From Petrolisthes cinctipes (lineage: Eukaryota; Arthropoda; Malacostraca; Decapoda; Porcellanidae), in assembly GCA_033782935.1 (NCBI GenBank), contig JAWQEG010001378.1, forward strand, positions 347,501-411,500: a stretch of DNA of 64,000 nt, in the 5' to 3' direction. The position numbers and the translations under genes are program-made. The notes beneath the pieces were generated by a model, which ran no database searches, was not told the DNA's origin, and was given only the letters and a program-made list of their open reading frames with translations. Shown piece by piece: positions 36,831 to 48,990 of the stretch; positions within the stretch are counted from its first letter, which is position 1; each line of letters opens with the position of its first letter.

Positions 36831-38659
36831 GGAAGGGAGAGATCTTGTATTTCTAAAGATTTCTGTCTTACAGGCCAACAGTAGGGACACCAAGACAAGC
36901 TGCAGTAAAGTGTTCACTGACATATGCGTATGAAATCTACAATAGTAAGCAAAAGAGAGTACAGTACTGTACTGAAATAACCCATGAGAATGTTTGATGT
37001 GTGATATACAAGTAGAAGAGTTTATGAAAGGGAGATTGGTGAGAGTGAAAAAGAGTGACTGAAAGTGCAAATGAGATGTATATAATTGTACAGTACCAGG
37101 AAAAATAACTGGTACTGACTGAATCTTTGTATATGAAATTCTATTTCATATGCTTTTTTGGGCTGATTCACACTAAAAGACACAACAACATTTGGGTCTG
37201 ATCCATTAATGCTTTAGATAAGCTGTGTTCTTAATGAAACTTGCTAATTTTTGTAATTTATCACTATTATTTCTTAACACGGCTTCTCCAAATTACAAGT
37301 GAATACAGTGAACCTAAATATTTTCGGGATCAAATATCATGAAGCATAATGAATAAAACTATCCATTATTGGGTATTTAGCTCAACCTGAGGTTACTGCA
37401 TCTCAAGAATAAATATTACTTTCATTAATAGGAAATACTGTACTGTACTAATTCAATGTGAAAGGAAGTTGGTTCTGATGTATTGCATAAAATTTAATGA
37501 AAACTGAACAAACATACCAAAAACTAATTTAACAACTGCAGTGCTCTACTCGAACATAACTTTTTGATAAACTTTGCCCCAAAGCTTTAGAATGTCATAA
37601 AAGACAGGCAGTTACAATTTAACCCGGGCTTAAACTGGTTAGCCTATTCAGTCTTCATTCTTTGCTGTAGTCATATTCATAATGTCCTTGTGTCTTTCTT
37701 ACATTACAGTATATGTCATTATAGCCTATCAGTAGTCTATATATTTTGTATCATAAACATTTTATCATTCATAGCACTTTTCATTCTTTCAACCTATGCT
37801 AGCTTGCTGAAAAATCCTTTTATATTTCATTAAGACAGACTGAAAGTCACAAAGCCTAAACCAAAGACTTTGGGCATTTCCACAGAAAAAAGATCCAGTA
37901 TTCCAGTGTCATGAATTATATACAGACTAAAGCAACAAGACAACCATTCCATTGAAACAAAGTATTAAGGTAAGGTCCAACAAGCTGGCAACCATTAATG
38001 ACACATATTATCTTTTATCTTACCTATAACCTTTACCATATTTTGTACTTTTATTCAACTATTGAGCAGCACTAAACGATTAAATTAACACTTATGGTAA
38101 ACTTTGCTTTGTAATTTACTGTACAGTATATGTATAAATAAACAAGAAGAATTTCTAAGAACAACTTTCTGGGATTCAAGTCAGTCTGAATTATTCATAT
38201 TTCATATTTCTGATTAATCATTCCCCATGGGAGGGATTTGTGAATTTGCAGTGTTTCTGGCATGTCCATGCTTGTCTTTATGCCAAACACTCCCTGGGCT
38301 TGGTGCTAGTTTTCGTTGTAATAGTATGTACAGAAATATACATTAAATTTTCATATTTATATTAATCTTACTTAAGGTACCAAAACTTTATATAAAATCT
38401 ACATGTAATGGCAGAGTACTTATTTAGGTATTATACAGGAGCTTGTCCATAATCACTACTGTACCATCAATTTTTTTTTGTCAAAGACATTTCTTAGTAC
38501 ATATATATACATCATTTCCTCATTGGTTATTTCCGTCGCAAATGCATAGCTTTCGTAATACAACTTCCCTTAATTGATTAGATTTTTCTATATCCACGGG
38601 ATGTAGTGGCCATATTGGCACAGATAGCCAATCAGCATGCTTGATTAACCGTCAAGCCA

Positions 38660-39075
38660 TGGGCCATATATCCCGTGCCAGCTCTGTCTTGCGGGCCTCA
38701 CCCCCACATTCGCGATCACTACGTAAACAACACATTTGATGGCTAACAGCTTTTAAACCACTCATGCTACATAAATATATGATACATGATATTGAAGTAC
38801 AAACCTTTAACTGTCTCCTGATGTACTGTACTTGTGAAGACTTAAGTGACATCTATAGGATGGGTAGCCAGCTTAGACTGACATCAACTCAATACTCACT
38901 TTAACACTATTTACATATCTAAGTACATTTTCACACTCAAAATTTGTTATAAAACATGTCAGAATCACATTTTTTAACACAACAGTATGAAATATAATGT
39001 CACTGTTGTTTTTGCGTACATACATATATGGTAATTATAGGAAAAGAGGAGTGATGAAAATGTCCTTCCACCCTC
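38660..39075. repeat. Dispersed repeat family, copy 2 (about 415 bp)
   Basis: Same orientation and order of blocks as 26226-26640, with small indels. Confidence 0.8.
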
Positions 39076-39529
39076 ACTGTCTTAGTAAGACAGACTGGCG
39101 GTAGCTGGGTGCAGTGGGTGGGCTGGGGGTGGTCCCTCGGCTCTCACCCTCACTGTTGCCAGCCCAAAACTAGCTTGTTAGGGACCACGCAAATTTAAAA
39201 ACTGCTGTCGAAATTTCTCTACACCCACGATTTAAGAATTAATGCTCCTCAATTTCAACTGCCAATCAGTGCGTTTGATTAATGAGCCTCAATTCCTTCC
39301 CTCTGTACCAAGTGTCCGTCTGTTCCTGAACGTACTCTTCAGCGCTGTTTTGAGAATAACAAAGCCAGTTTAGACTTTTTACATGGCCTCGGAGTGTTAC
39401 AAACGTCAGTGAACTGAACTCGGCCCGACATGTAATAAGGTCTGTATTTATCGACAGGACAAGTTTCTCTGGTGGTGTATACTGTACAGGATAATACAAA
39501 TTCAAGATGGCCACCAAGTGTTTACATGA

Positions 39530-39625
39530 TCCAGGGCCCGGTAGATTGCTAAGGTTAGCTGCTGGTAGTCTGCCCCCATATAGGTCCCGGTAGTTTGTTG
39601 CGGTCCTGATTGGGTTAGGTCAGGT
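39530..39625. repeat. GGTAG(T/A)TTG-type short repeats, antisense relative of 49985-50160
   Basis: GGCCCGGTAGATTGC, GGTCCCGGTAGTTTGTTGC and TTAGGTCAGGTCAGG are reverse-complement relatives of the CAAACTACCGGGA and TAACCTAACC strings near 50 kb. Confidence 0.5.
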
Positions 39626-41816
39626 CAGGTCTACCTAATTCTATTTAATGCGTTACAGTGTTTTTCAGACGAATCTTGTAGTTCAAATCTGGCGAAAATT
39701 AGGGTTTTTGTAGATTTGGTGGGGGGAGCGGGGTGATATATCCTAAAACACTCATTTGCGACGAATGTGATAAACAGATTTGTTAAAAACACACTATAAA
39801 ACATTGCATTATGAACACCTCCAGTCAAAAAAGACATTATGGACGCCCATATATTACCTTTATTCATTCATTCATTCTGTAACTTAGACAGGTGGAAGAT
39901 TGAGGTGTTCATTTGGCAACCAGTAACCCCCGCCCTATTCTATCAACATATTTTTCTGACTATTTCTGCCACGAATTGAATGCATGAGCCGTATGCAAGA
40001 ACCTCTGTGGTGCATACAATGGCAAGGTAGCGTTACTATGGCCCTGTTGTTTGTCTATGGAGTCATCGTATCGGTCCCACGCCACCGTATACACCATGAA
40101 TTATTTCAAGTATTCACATTTTACCCATCCACTAAAAGTAACCTTGGGAGAGTGTGATAATTGTGTTACTGCCCGTATAACTGTAATAAGGGACATTAAT
40201 TAACTAACCTTTATGTATGTAGGCTACAGTGAGTGAGGCACAGAGGTAGCCTCAGTTAGGCAGCAGTGGCCATTGTTCATGATTGTTGAGAGGTTGACTG
40301 TCTTATCCTTCTTATAGTATATATTTGGGTTTCACAATAATTAAGTCTTACTGTCATTTTACATGAGAACAGCAGAGGTAGCAGTCATTATTTTTTACGT
40401 TGCTAATTGAGGGACACCGGGGATAGTAGCTAACTAGTTAAATAAAGGACGTACTGATTACCACAAATATTGAAAATTGTCCATTGATGGCTAGCCCAGG
40501 GTTCATAGAAACTACGTGGATGAATAATTTCATGGTTCATACAAGTCAATAAAACTCATTGATTTTCACCTGTTCAAAGTTCAACCAAAGAGAGTATCAA
40601 TAATGACTTAATTGTCACTCCTCACCTACCTGTATTATGGAGAGCAGCAGCAGAGATGAAACACGTGCACCGCCATCTTGAGGTGTTCAGGCACAATATC
40701 TTACACCTTTCAATTTCTTATAATAAATGATGGATTCACATTTTTCACACTTAAACATTAATCACTCTGCCATATTTTATTTATTTTCCAATAGCTTTGA
40801 TATCATGCTCAATAAAAAGAATTAAATTCATGAGACAGAAATGGAAATGAACTCCATTCGAAAAAAAATTGGTAACTGCAGACAAGTCGAGCTACTTACT
40901 TCTGTTTGTATGTCTAATATATAATAATAAAAATCTGGATTATTAGGGAAGAGTGGTTCGAGACCGATTTCCTTTTACACATTTTTGTATTCAAAATTAA
41001 CGAAATTATATCCACCAAGCTCTTCTCAATCTAAAATATATTAGAAATGGTCGAACAGGAAAAATTTAAATATATATTATATTCATTTGGATGAAAGAAA
41101 TAAAAAAAAAGTTTTTTATCACAATATCGAAGGTCACAGTGTAGTTCCTATCATTCAATTCTTCTAAAACAAATGTATGCAATTATATTATAGATCTAGC
41201 TGTGATGTTAACTCTGCCAAACAACAGAGAATAATATCATAACACAATAATCAATTATAATTTTATTCTAACCATGAACTCTCCAAGTTTTCCCACACGT
41301 ACAGAAATTACAATTCTAAACTCTTAATTAGAATGAAATAAATGAGAATTAAATGTTCTCCTCGTCGCTCAATTCCTATTATAGTGCAATAAAAATTGAA
41401 CTATGAAACGCCTGTTCATCGAAAAAGAAGTTGAATTATACAACCCATAGCACTGGGCTGGTGTAGTAGTAGTAGCGTTATCGCCTCGCTTCTATGGGAC
41501 CCCGAACTCGGAATTCTGGTGCACTACATGCAAACCAAGCTTGTGGGGAGAGACAGCGTCCTCCTGGAACTATTGTGGACTCCATGGTCTGTAGGATCTA
41601 TATATTCCGTAAAAGGCGTTTATACCATTTTAATCTAATTGGCATCTTTCCTGTCCATCATTTCCCAACCCACCTAGAGGGAGTGTCAACATGAAAACGC
41701 TTTAATTTCCTCAAGAGGTGTTAGTCACATTGAAATCCCATACTAGGCTACCATCACTCCACTCAACAATCCATTATCTAATCCACCAAAACAAGACCTC
41801 ACTTATAATTAGGGTA

Positions 41817-41917
41817 CTGTCATGGTCAAAAGTTCTGCAGATTTGGTGCATGCGAGAGTGAGCATTGAGATTAAATTTTATCAATCGAAGGTGTTGCAGG
41901 ACTATTGACTGTGACTG
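41817..41917. mobile_element. Small mariner-type MITE
   Basis: The left end CTGTCATGGTCAAAAGTTCTGC and the reverse complement of the right end, CAGTCACAGTCAATAGTCCTGC, match imperfectly. TA on both sides. Its relative is at 44178-44259. Confidence 0.6.
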
Positions 41918-42596
41918 TACAAGAATAACCTCATCAGGATTCGGAGCTGGTTAGTGTCTTGAATACATGAATCTCAGTTGAGATCAATGTACTATTGGCC
42001 ACAAGAATTCGTACACACGCTGTTTGTTTCAAGGGTTTACAACATGTAGGTAATGTATGACTACGTAACTGCAGTTCAACAATGTTATTATATTAGGTTT
42101 GTTGTTTTGCAATTACCGAGTCACTTGGTAGACCATTCACTGCTGTATTTCCAGAATAATTACCTTTCTTTATAAATAGCCTGTGTAAGAATTCCTGTGG
42201 CCCATCGTATGTCACGGCTTAGATTTTGTGTTATTTGTGAATATAGCCTACAGTACAGTATAGGCCTATACATATGATGTTCGAAGCCTGATCAGGTTAC
42301 TACAAAATATTTTCATATGTACAAGTTTATTATAACCTCGATCTATATATAAATGTTCCTAACTATAATTACTAGTTGTTAAGTATAACATCGGGAAAGT
42401 TGATGTAACTAACAATACTACTGTTTGGCAACGTGTTAACAGTTTACACTCAGATTAAAAATAACAATAAATTCCGGTAATATTAAAAGTCTGCCTTGAT
42501 AAGATCAAAAATTATTATCAGTATCATATTTCATACCAGTATATCTATACCTCTAACCTAAGTAAGTTTTCTTCTGAAGATATATGTCCTTGAAGC

Positions 42597-42776
<180 letters not shown>

Positions 42777-42906
42777 AATTCCAGTTGCTCCAGGGTCACA
42801 TCCCGTTCATTCCAGGGATTGAATCAATTTTCCCGAAGAGGTAATGTGGAACGTCTATGTTGTAGAGTAGACGCCTTTCCCAGCCCTGAATTGGACGTCA
42901 ATTGAC

Positions 42907-43043
42907 TCAGAGCTCTGCTGTCTTTGGTGTCTTGGTGTTGGCAACGGTAATGCTAAAGTCAGCCATTCCCGTCAGTCTTCTGTTGGACTTGTGGGTAATG
43001 TTTGCACCCCACACCTTGCACGTCACTCTAGTGGTCACGCCCG
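42907..43043 (-). CDS. ATP1B: Na+/K+-ATPase beta exon 7 (stop)
   Basis: Encodes residues 278-322 with VTCKVWGANI (Cys286, sequon N292), the FSI terminal strand and TGA at 42909-42907. About 130 bases downstream lie (GT)n and long (AT)n microsatellites. Confidence 0.93.
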
Positions 43044-45882
43044 CTGTCAATTGCAGAAAATGTTTACATTTTTTGTAGCCTATAAACATGAGATTCGTTT
43101 TAAGCTTTCAAACATATTATTTGTAAATAATTCCATGGAATATGTATCAATCATGCAAGAAAAAAAATGCATAAATCAATTTTCATAATAAAGCCAACAA
43201 ACCTAAACCTAAGGATGTGTCACCTCAACCTTCCCTCCATTCTTCTAATCTATAACACTTTGTGAACTTGTATCTTCCACTCATCCCTCAAGAACGGCAC
43301 ACACACACACACACACCTTCACATGCACCCCCGTACATACAGTATACACGCACACACACATAGTACACATCACTGTATATATGAACATTACTTTACATTT
43401 ACATCGCCTGAATGACCATTACGAAGTTGATAGGTGTTAACCCCAACAACCAAACCACAACACTTGGAGTGATTGATCGACTGACTGATATAAGGCGCCG
43501 CAACAGCGAGGTCATATAGCGCCAGAAGAAGGTGATAGAGAAATGAGACAGCAAGCAGGAAGAAAATAGAAAGAAAAAAGGGACAGTTGAAGAACTGAAA
43601 GGTAGTGGCTGGAGCCGAAGGGGCGCCAAACCCCTTAAAGTATTGCCCACATCACATCACTAAGGGGCATAACACCTCGAGAACGGTGTGATTCTTACCT
43701 TTGAGATGGACACGGACGATGACGAGGGGAGAGACGTATCCAGGCTGGTTGTTGTAGGGATAATAGTAGAGTGGTATGCCAGGTGATCTCTGCTCCATCA
43801 CCACGTCCTTGTCTTCACTTTCACACCATACCCACACGTTCTATACACAGCCAGACACACCCGTTGTAAGGTTAATTATATGTAATTATATACATAGTTA
43901 TTATATACTGTATATAGTATAATAGGAAAAGAGTTAAACCGATTCTTGTGGATGTAAGTAATGATGTAGTTTTTATATCTGGATGTAAGTATAGTGCTTC
44001 TCTCCTACAAGAAAAAATCGTCTTTCTATAGTCTAGCAGAGTATAAATAATCTTAGGTGTTATCCAAGGGTTAATTGTAATTAGGTATTTGCCAGCGTGT
44101 CGTACAGCCACAGGAAATAATCCTGCTTCAGGTGAATGAAAATTAGCCACTTAAATTAATATTATGAACCAATATTACAGACACCAACAGCTAAAGTACC
44201 ACATAATTTTTTCGATGCCGTTTCATTCGAATGTGTTGCAGGACTTTTGACGGTGACTGTACAACACCATAGGCCGTATGCAAGAATACTCGTGGTGTTG
44301 ACGATGGTGTGCATGGTTCCAGTACGATGACAACATAGACAAACAACAGAACCATCGTACCGGTAACACACCATCGCAAACACTATGAATGTTGTTGCAT
44401 ACTGTCCCATATATGAGGACTGAGGAGGAACTTTATTACTGATGACGTTTCACTACTGCATGCTTCTCCATGCAGATCACAATCATGACGTCAACAAATG
44501 CTCCTTCTCATATGTATAAGTGCTGTTCCTACACAATTCAGTCAAGTTAATAGCCTACATATTTTACATCGTGCGAGCTTTACCTTAGCCATGGCATCCT
44601 TGGGGGCAGCTGTCCGGTTAATGTGAGCCTGAAGACTGGTGGGCAGATCTGTTACGGCCTTCAGGGGGATCGGTTTGAAGTCGATCATCTGAGTAACGAC
44701 AACAAAACCTGATTCAACATTCATTATCAGTTTTACTTACTGAATGCACATCTTTTTTGTCCACCTACCATATCTTGTCATCTCATCACTACCAACTTCA
44801 CACTAGTTCTACATAGTTTTATCTTCCCTATAGGTAGATTAATATTGCAGCCATGAACTGCCTCCGGATTCCTCCAGATTGTGGGCTCCGTTGGGTTGAG
44901 TGGGGATGTTCGGTACACATGAACTAGAATTCTACTGATGGGACTCGTCTCTCAAAGATTCCATGATCTGAATGGTTTCCACTGATCCCCACGATCGAAC
45001 TTCATACATATTCTGAATACCAATGACGCAAAATTGTGAAAATACAGAGGAAATCAACGACCCAATTTTAATTAAGCATGAAATGTTAACATGACAATTT
45101 CAAAATTCCATTGTGCATGTCACTGATGCTTGGTAGCCTATATGATTTTAATTATGGTAGGCCTAACATAATAATTACGCGTTTCCACAGATATCATCCT
45201 CTACAATCTAACTAAAATTGTATTGATATCCAGTGCACGACCTTCTAGCTCAGTGTTTCCCAAACTTTGTTAGTACGTGACCCCTTACAGCAGTACCAAA
45301 CCTGTCATGACCCCCACATTTATAAGCCTTCTAAAATTTATTAACATTTTAATGTGAAGAATGTACCTGCTTTTTTGCTTCAAGCAAATCAATACGAGGG
45401 TCTGTATGGCTCAAGGCACATCGCATGTCTGCTTCAGCATTCAACCTGTTTCTAGCCTTCGATTTGATCACCAGGAGAGTCGAGAAACCACTTTCACAGA
45501 GGTAAGTGGATGAAAAAGGAATGAGTACTTTCAGGGCAAATAGTAACTATGCACTACCGGTCTGCGCATGCACTCCAGCCAGCTCCGAGACTGACTGAAA
45601 ATTTTAGCCTCGTTCCGGCAAGTTGAATGTAGTGCATACAGTTGTTAGACCCTCCATGACCCCCAGTTTGGGAACCCCCGTTAATCTAGCTATTTATACC
45701 TTATTTAGTTTCAAGATGATGCAGGGTGAGGTGGAGAGGTAACCCCAGTTGTTGTTGGGGTGGCATGTAGTGTTGATGCTGTGCCAGTTTACCGCACACA
45801 GCTTCTCATTCCTTTCATTACTGTTCTTCTTCTCATTCCAGGTGCAAGGGCGGTGAGTACTGGTAGACTGATTGTTGTACCC

Positions 45883-45949
<67 letters not shown>

Positions 45950-48448
45950 GCTTGTGTAGAAAATAAGGATATAACTTATAGAAAAAATTATTCTATACCA
46001 TGGAAAAAACTGCATATATATTCTAACGAAAATGTCTGCTAGAAATTGCGGAATATGATAATATTTTGAATCATATATTGATGATCGTCGCAATTCATGG
46101 ATAAAACTTTTCTGGCATACAACCTACGTTCAAGAAATTTGTTGATATTGTTGACGAAATCTTTAGTTGTCTTATTGTCAGAAGGGTCGTAGGAGAGGAT
46201 ATATTTCTTGTCCACCAGCTCCTTCACGTTAGGACGGAATCCCAAACCTGTAAATATTATCAACTAAGTTGATCCAACCGTACTAGGATTTGAACTTGAT
46301 GGAGGTATATGTATAGGCCTATGTCAGTGCAGGTGCTGTCCCTCCGTCTTTATCAGCAGTTAACATTATAATATCGTTTATGCATGCTGGAAAACATTAC
46401 ATATGAATTATTTAAATATATGTTTTAGTATATGACGTAGTACACTTCTACATATTTGACACTATTATTTCTACACTAGTTTAGATATAAGAGGTGAAAC
46501 AGAAGTTTTGTAGGCAAACGTATATACATAAATAACTATATCTGTCTTAACTATTTGGTTAACACTTCTAGAGGTCATTTGGATTCTAACATTATATATT
46601 TCAACTTGATAGCTTGATAAGTAAAGCCTGTATGAAGGAAAGATAACGAAAAGCTATCCCAATCACTTGTACAAGTTGATGCAAAGATTTTCAATGACTA
46701 AAACCATAATCCAAACAACGAACACACACAGACACACACACACACAGCCATGTAATCCTACTACTACAAGACTTACCAGCATGTTTTAGGATTGATGCTT
46801 CTCCCGTATAGGTCGGTAAGTCGTATGATATTGTTTGGTAGAACACTGCCCCAAGGAGGCTGAAGAACCCAGCCAGGAAGAGGTAGAATATCACGTAAAA
46901 TACTGTAATCTTGGCTGAGGAGCGGGAAGAAATAAGAGTATAAAGGGGAAGTCAAACTTGATAATAGGTTAGAAAGGGAGTTAAATAATTTATTTATTAC
47001 AGTGGGAACGAGCACCAAACTCAGAGGGAATACTTGGAATGAGGGCGAGCATGGGCCCGGGTGATAGATAGAAATTAGGTAGAGGGAAAGCGGGAGAGTC
47101 ACACTACAAATTAGGGTATGGTTTACAAAAGCCTTGTATTGGATAAGAAATACATGAGGGGTGAGAGGGAGGGTAGCTAGATAGAGATCCATAAACAGAC
47201 ATAAAAATTAAAAGACAACAGTCGACCATCATTGACCCCTAAACGACAGTCTGGGACGTCTGATGATACTAATGCTTAACCAGAAGGGTATGGCCATTGT
47301 CCAGTCGAGCACACAAACTCTCAGTACTTTCAGCGGTGTCAATATGGTGTCCGGCCGGGTTTCAGAGCTTCACATTATGGAAGATCCTGCAAGACGAGGC
47401 AGAAGGTGATAGAAAGGTGGGACAGCAAGAACTAGAGAAACACGGGGAAAAGTGGAACAGTTGAAGAATTGAGAGTGAGTGCTGGCGCCGAAGGGGCACA
47501 CAAATACTTAAAGCACTGCCCACATCATCGCAGTACGAAAGGTGGGGTGGGGGGGGGGGATGAGCGTGGAGAATTATTCTATACTTCTGAATAGTGTTGT
47601 ACAGTGGTCTTGTTCAGACAGACAGACTCTGTCTAAAGGCCTTGGTTCACAGTATCCGAGGTTAAAGAAACTCAAACGAATTCCATTAGGCCAGTCTTAC
47701 AGTTTTTCTATTGTTACTTTTAGACCTGGCAGCCCCATAGACCATTACTTATGGATATGTTAATAGTGACCCACCCAAATTACATGGCACAGACAACCTC
47801 TGTAGATATTTAAGGGTTAGCTTCACCGCCCATGCAGCCTCCCACAGGAGGGTGGCCTTGGTTTGGCACCCTTTCGCGGGCGGCAGGCGACCCTCTGTCT
47901 ATAGTAAAAACATAGCTAAATTTGTTTAAACGGAATGAGGTTAAATACCTACTGTATATAAACTACTATCATTTGAGCTTAACTCTCCCCGCACCTCTAC
48001 AATGTATTCTGTATTTATATATATTTGGCATTTTGCCACCATTACTCGCCTATAAGGCCTATCTCCACAAATATAAATAAGGGAGTGTTGCCTACCATAG
48101 GTTTATAGACTATAGTATATTTATGTCATATAAAGAGAAATTCACAACTGTTAACCTGACGACAAAAATAATTTAAGTACAGTATATGCAATTTTGTACA
48201 GCACACGCATGCGTACAGTATCTACATTGTGATAAAATTAGCTATGGCCTAGCTATGGTTTCCTTCCCTCTCTCCCCTTCAGTCACACGTTCTCATAACT
48301 TACCCCATGAAGCTCCTGTGCGTCCAAGAAATGAATTATTTTGTGGATTCCATAGGAAAGTCGTGAAACTTTCCTTCCCTGGAGGTACCCTAATGGCCGG
48401 TGGATAATTCTCGCTGGTATTGGGTGGCCTGTTGGATGATGATGCCAT
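42907..48448 (-). CDS. ATP1B: Na+/K+-ATPase beta subunit, complete, 7 exons
   Basis: Joins 48448-48304, 46914-46777, 46247-46128, 45881-45700, 44688-44584, 43840-43699 and 43043-42907: 322 residues, TGA stop, all introns GT-AG and phase-consistent. The beta subunit chaperones the catalytic alpha subunit to the plasma membrane and tunes K+ affinity. Type II topology: cytoplasmic residues 1-50 with FLWNPQNNSFLGRTGASW, one span at about 51-75 (FYVIFYLFLAGFF), then the ectodomain. Six ectodomain cysteines (147, 163, 174, 188, 236, 286) fit the three family disulfides, paired in order. Sequons lie at N119, N138, N171, N219 and N292. PCIILKLNK, GIPLYYYPYNN, YVSPLV and the C-terminal VTCKVWGANI are family blocks. 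An in-frame TGA lies five codons upstream of the ATG, and the Kozak context (AACCATGG) is strong. Introns carry two hAT or mariner remnants and a repeated element. Confidence 0.95.
43290..43365. repeat. (CA)n-rich microsatellite
   Basis: Two CA runs separated by unique sequence, in ATPase beta intron 6. Confidence 0.9.
43485..43655. repeat. Dispersed repeat copy in ATPase intron 6
   Basis: Shares GAAGGTGATAGA, GACAGCAAG, GACAGTTGAAGAA, GCCGAAGGGGC and TGCCCACATCA in order with 47375-47530. Possibly a SINE body; no pol III boxes seen. Confidence 0.75.
43699..43840 (-). CDS. ATP1B: Na+/K+-ATPase beta exon 6
   Basis: Encodes NVWVWCES (Cys236), GIPLYYYPYNNQPGYVSPLV and VRVHLK. This is the most conserved ectodomain block and contacts alpha in known structures. 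The donor is AAAG|GTAAGA. Confidence 0.95.
44178..44259. mobile_element. 82-bp mariner-type MITE in ATPase intron 5
   Basis: CAGACACCAACAGCTAAAGT at the left and AGGACTTTTGACGGTGACTG at the right are imperfect inverted repeats, with TA flanks (44176-44177, 44260-44261). The right arm is close to that of 41817-41917. Confidence 0.6.
44272..44402. repeat. Imperfect long hairpin (MITE-like)
   Basis: GTATGCAAGAA...CGATGGTGTG at the left is mirrored by CACACCATCG...TTGTTGCATAC at the right. A diverged relative with GCCGTATGCAAGAAC lies at about 39990-40105. Confidence 0.55.
44584..44688 (-). CDS. ATP1B: Na+/K+-ATPase beta exon 5
   Basis: Exactly 35 codons (phase 0 at both ends): IDFKPIPLKAVTDLPTSL, the family I..F.P....LP..L segment, with sequon N219-R-T. 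The acceptor is GTTACTCAG, the donor AAG|GTAAAG. Confidence 0.92.
45251..45683 (-). mobile_element. hAT remnant carrying the transposase C-terminus
   Basis: The left end CAGTGTTTCCCAAAC and right end GTTTGGGAACCCCCG are flanked by TTCTAGCT and ATCTAGCT (7 of 8). On the minus strand (about 45535-45345) an open frame contains STYLCESGFSTLLVIKSK and RNRLNAEADMRCALS, the hAT dimerisation domain as in ZBED5/SCAND3-like transposases, ending in a stop. The catalytic part is gone. Confidence 0.85.
45700..45881 (-). CDS. ATP1B: Na+/K+-ATPase beta exon 4 (four cysteines)
   Basis: Encodes residues 135-195 with Cys147, 163, 174 and 188 and ending CIILKLNK. The acceptor tract is a pure (CT)n microsatellite ending CTCTCACAG|GG. 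The donor GTATAA is weak, and a hAT element starts 8 bases after the exon. Confidence 0.93.
45886..45944. repeat. (GA)n microsatellite, about 30 units
   Basis: On the coding (minus) strand this is (CT)n and ends five bases before ATPase exon 4. Confidence 0.97.
46128..46247 (-). CDS. ATP1B: Na+/K+-ATPase beta exon 3
   Basis: Encodes residues 95-134 (GLGFRPNVKELVDKKYILSY...), the P-GL..RP stretch after the span, with sequon NKT at N119. The donor is GAAC|GTAGGT. Confidence 0.93.
46720..46747. repeat. (CA)n microsatellite near an exon donor
   Basis: (TG)n on the transcribed sense, 30 bases downstream of the ATPase exon 2 donor. Confidence 0.9.
46777..46914 (-). CDS. ATP1B: Na+/K+-ATPase beta exon 2 (membrane span)
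   Basis: Encodes residues 49-94 with AKITVFYVIFYLFLAGFF and the span. The acceptor is CGCTCCTCAG, the donor GCTG|GTAAGT. A (TG)n tract (antisense of 46720-46747) lies 30-57 bases into the following intron. Confidence 0.95.
47375..47530. repeat. Dispersed repeat copy in ATPase intron 1
   Basis: Same order and orientation of blocks as 43485-43655, roughly 80% identical. Confidence 0.75.
48304..48448 (-). CDS. ATP1B: Na+/K+-ATPase beta exon 1
   Basis: Encodes residues 1-48: start MASSSNRPPN, then FLWNPQ and LGRTGASW, the cytoplasmic motif immediately before the membrane span. The donor is TGGG|GTAAGT, phase 1. Confidence 0.93.
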
Positions 48449-48990
48449 GGTTGTTACGTCTCACCTCTCGACTCTCAGAGTATATACTGGCAGTCTGGCA
48501 CTCCCGCTCCACTCGGCGCCGGGTGCCCCAACCTCGGCAGCAGGTGTAGCCTATACCGGTACCCATACCACCTCATCCATTTTTAGCTATATAGGTGCCC
48601 GCCCTTACCCACCATCCTTCCCGTCTTCTCTCACCGAGTCACCGTCCCGTTTTCACTCTCACTAATTTATTCTTACCTTTTTTCCGTTTACTTACGGTAA
48701 ATATCACTATACTGTACTTTATCCTTCGTTTCCAAGATATGTTATATAATTATTATATATTATTTTACGCTACCTTTTATGTTCTTTCTTAAAGGCGTAT
48801 TGACATTCCATGGATGGATGAGACAAAATTACAAACAGTTTTACCCACAGTAAAGATCGAGTGTATATAACTTAGTTTATTAAACTTTTTATGGTGATAT
48901 CCATGCTTTCACATTAGGCTACTCTGAAATTCTACTTTAATTTTTTAACATTATTACTAACTTTTAGCTGAAAATCAAATATATATTTAC

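Larger units (their letters stand above)
36831..41816. other. About 5 kb between SLC17 and the ATPase gene
   Basis: No exon recognised. It holds a possible polyadenylation signal (about 37352), TACTG/TACAG arrays (36413-36429 just upstream, 37436-37447), the dispersed repeats at 38660-39205 and a YY1-like CAAGATGGCGG on the minus strand at about 40682. Confidence 0.5.

Noticed and set aside
39505..39545. AAGATGGCCACC start-like site on the plus strand followed by GTAG
   Set aside because: Only about 11 codons, lying inside or next to a short repeat; no downstream exon fits.
40630..40690. CAAGATGGCGG (YY1-like) with a CAG|GTAGGT donor on the minus strand
   Set aside because: The frame stops after 13 codons; it could be a non-coding first exon, but nothing else supports a gene.
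41460..41580. Possible tRNA-derived SINE (GACCCCGAACTCGG region)
   Set aside because: The B-box-like match is poor, and no A box or tail was found.
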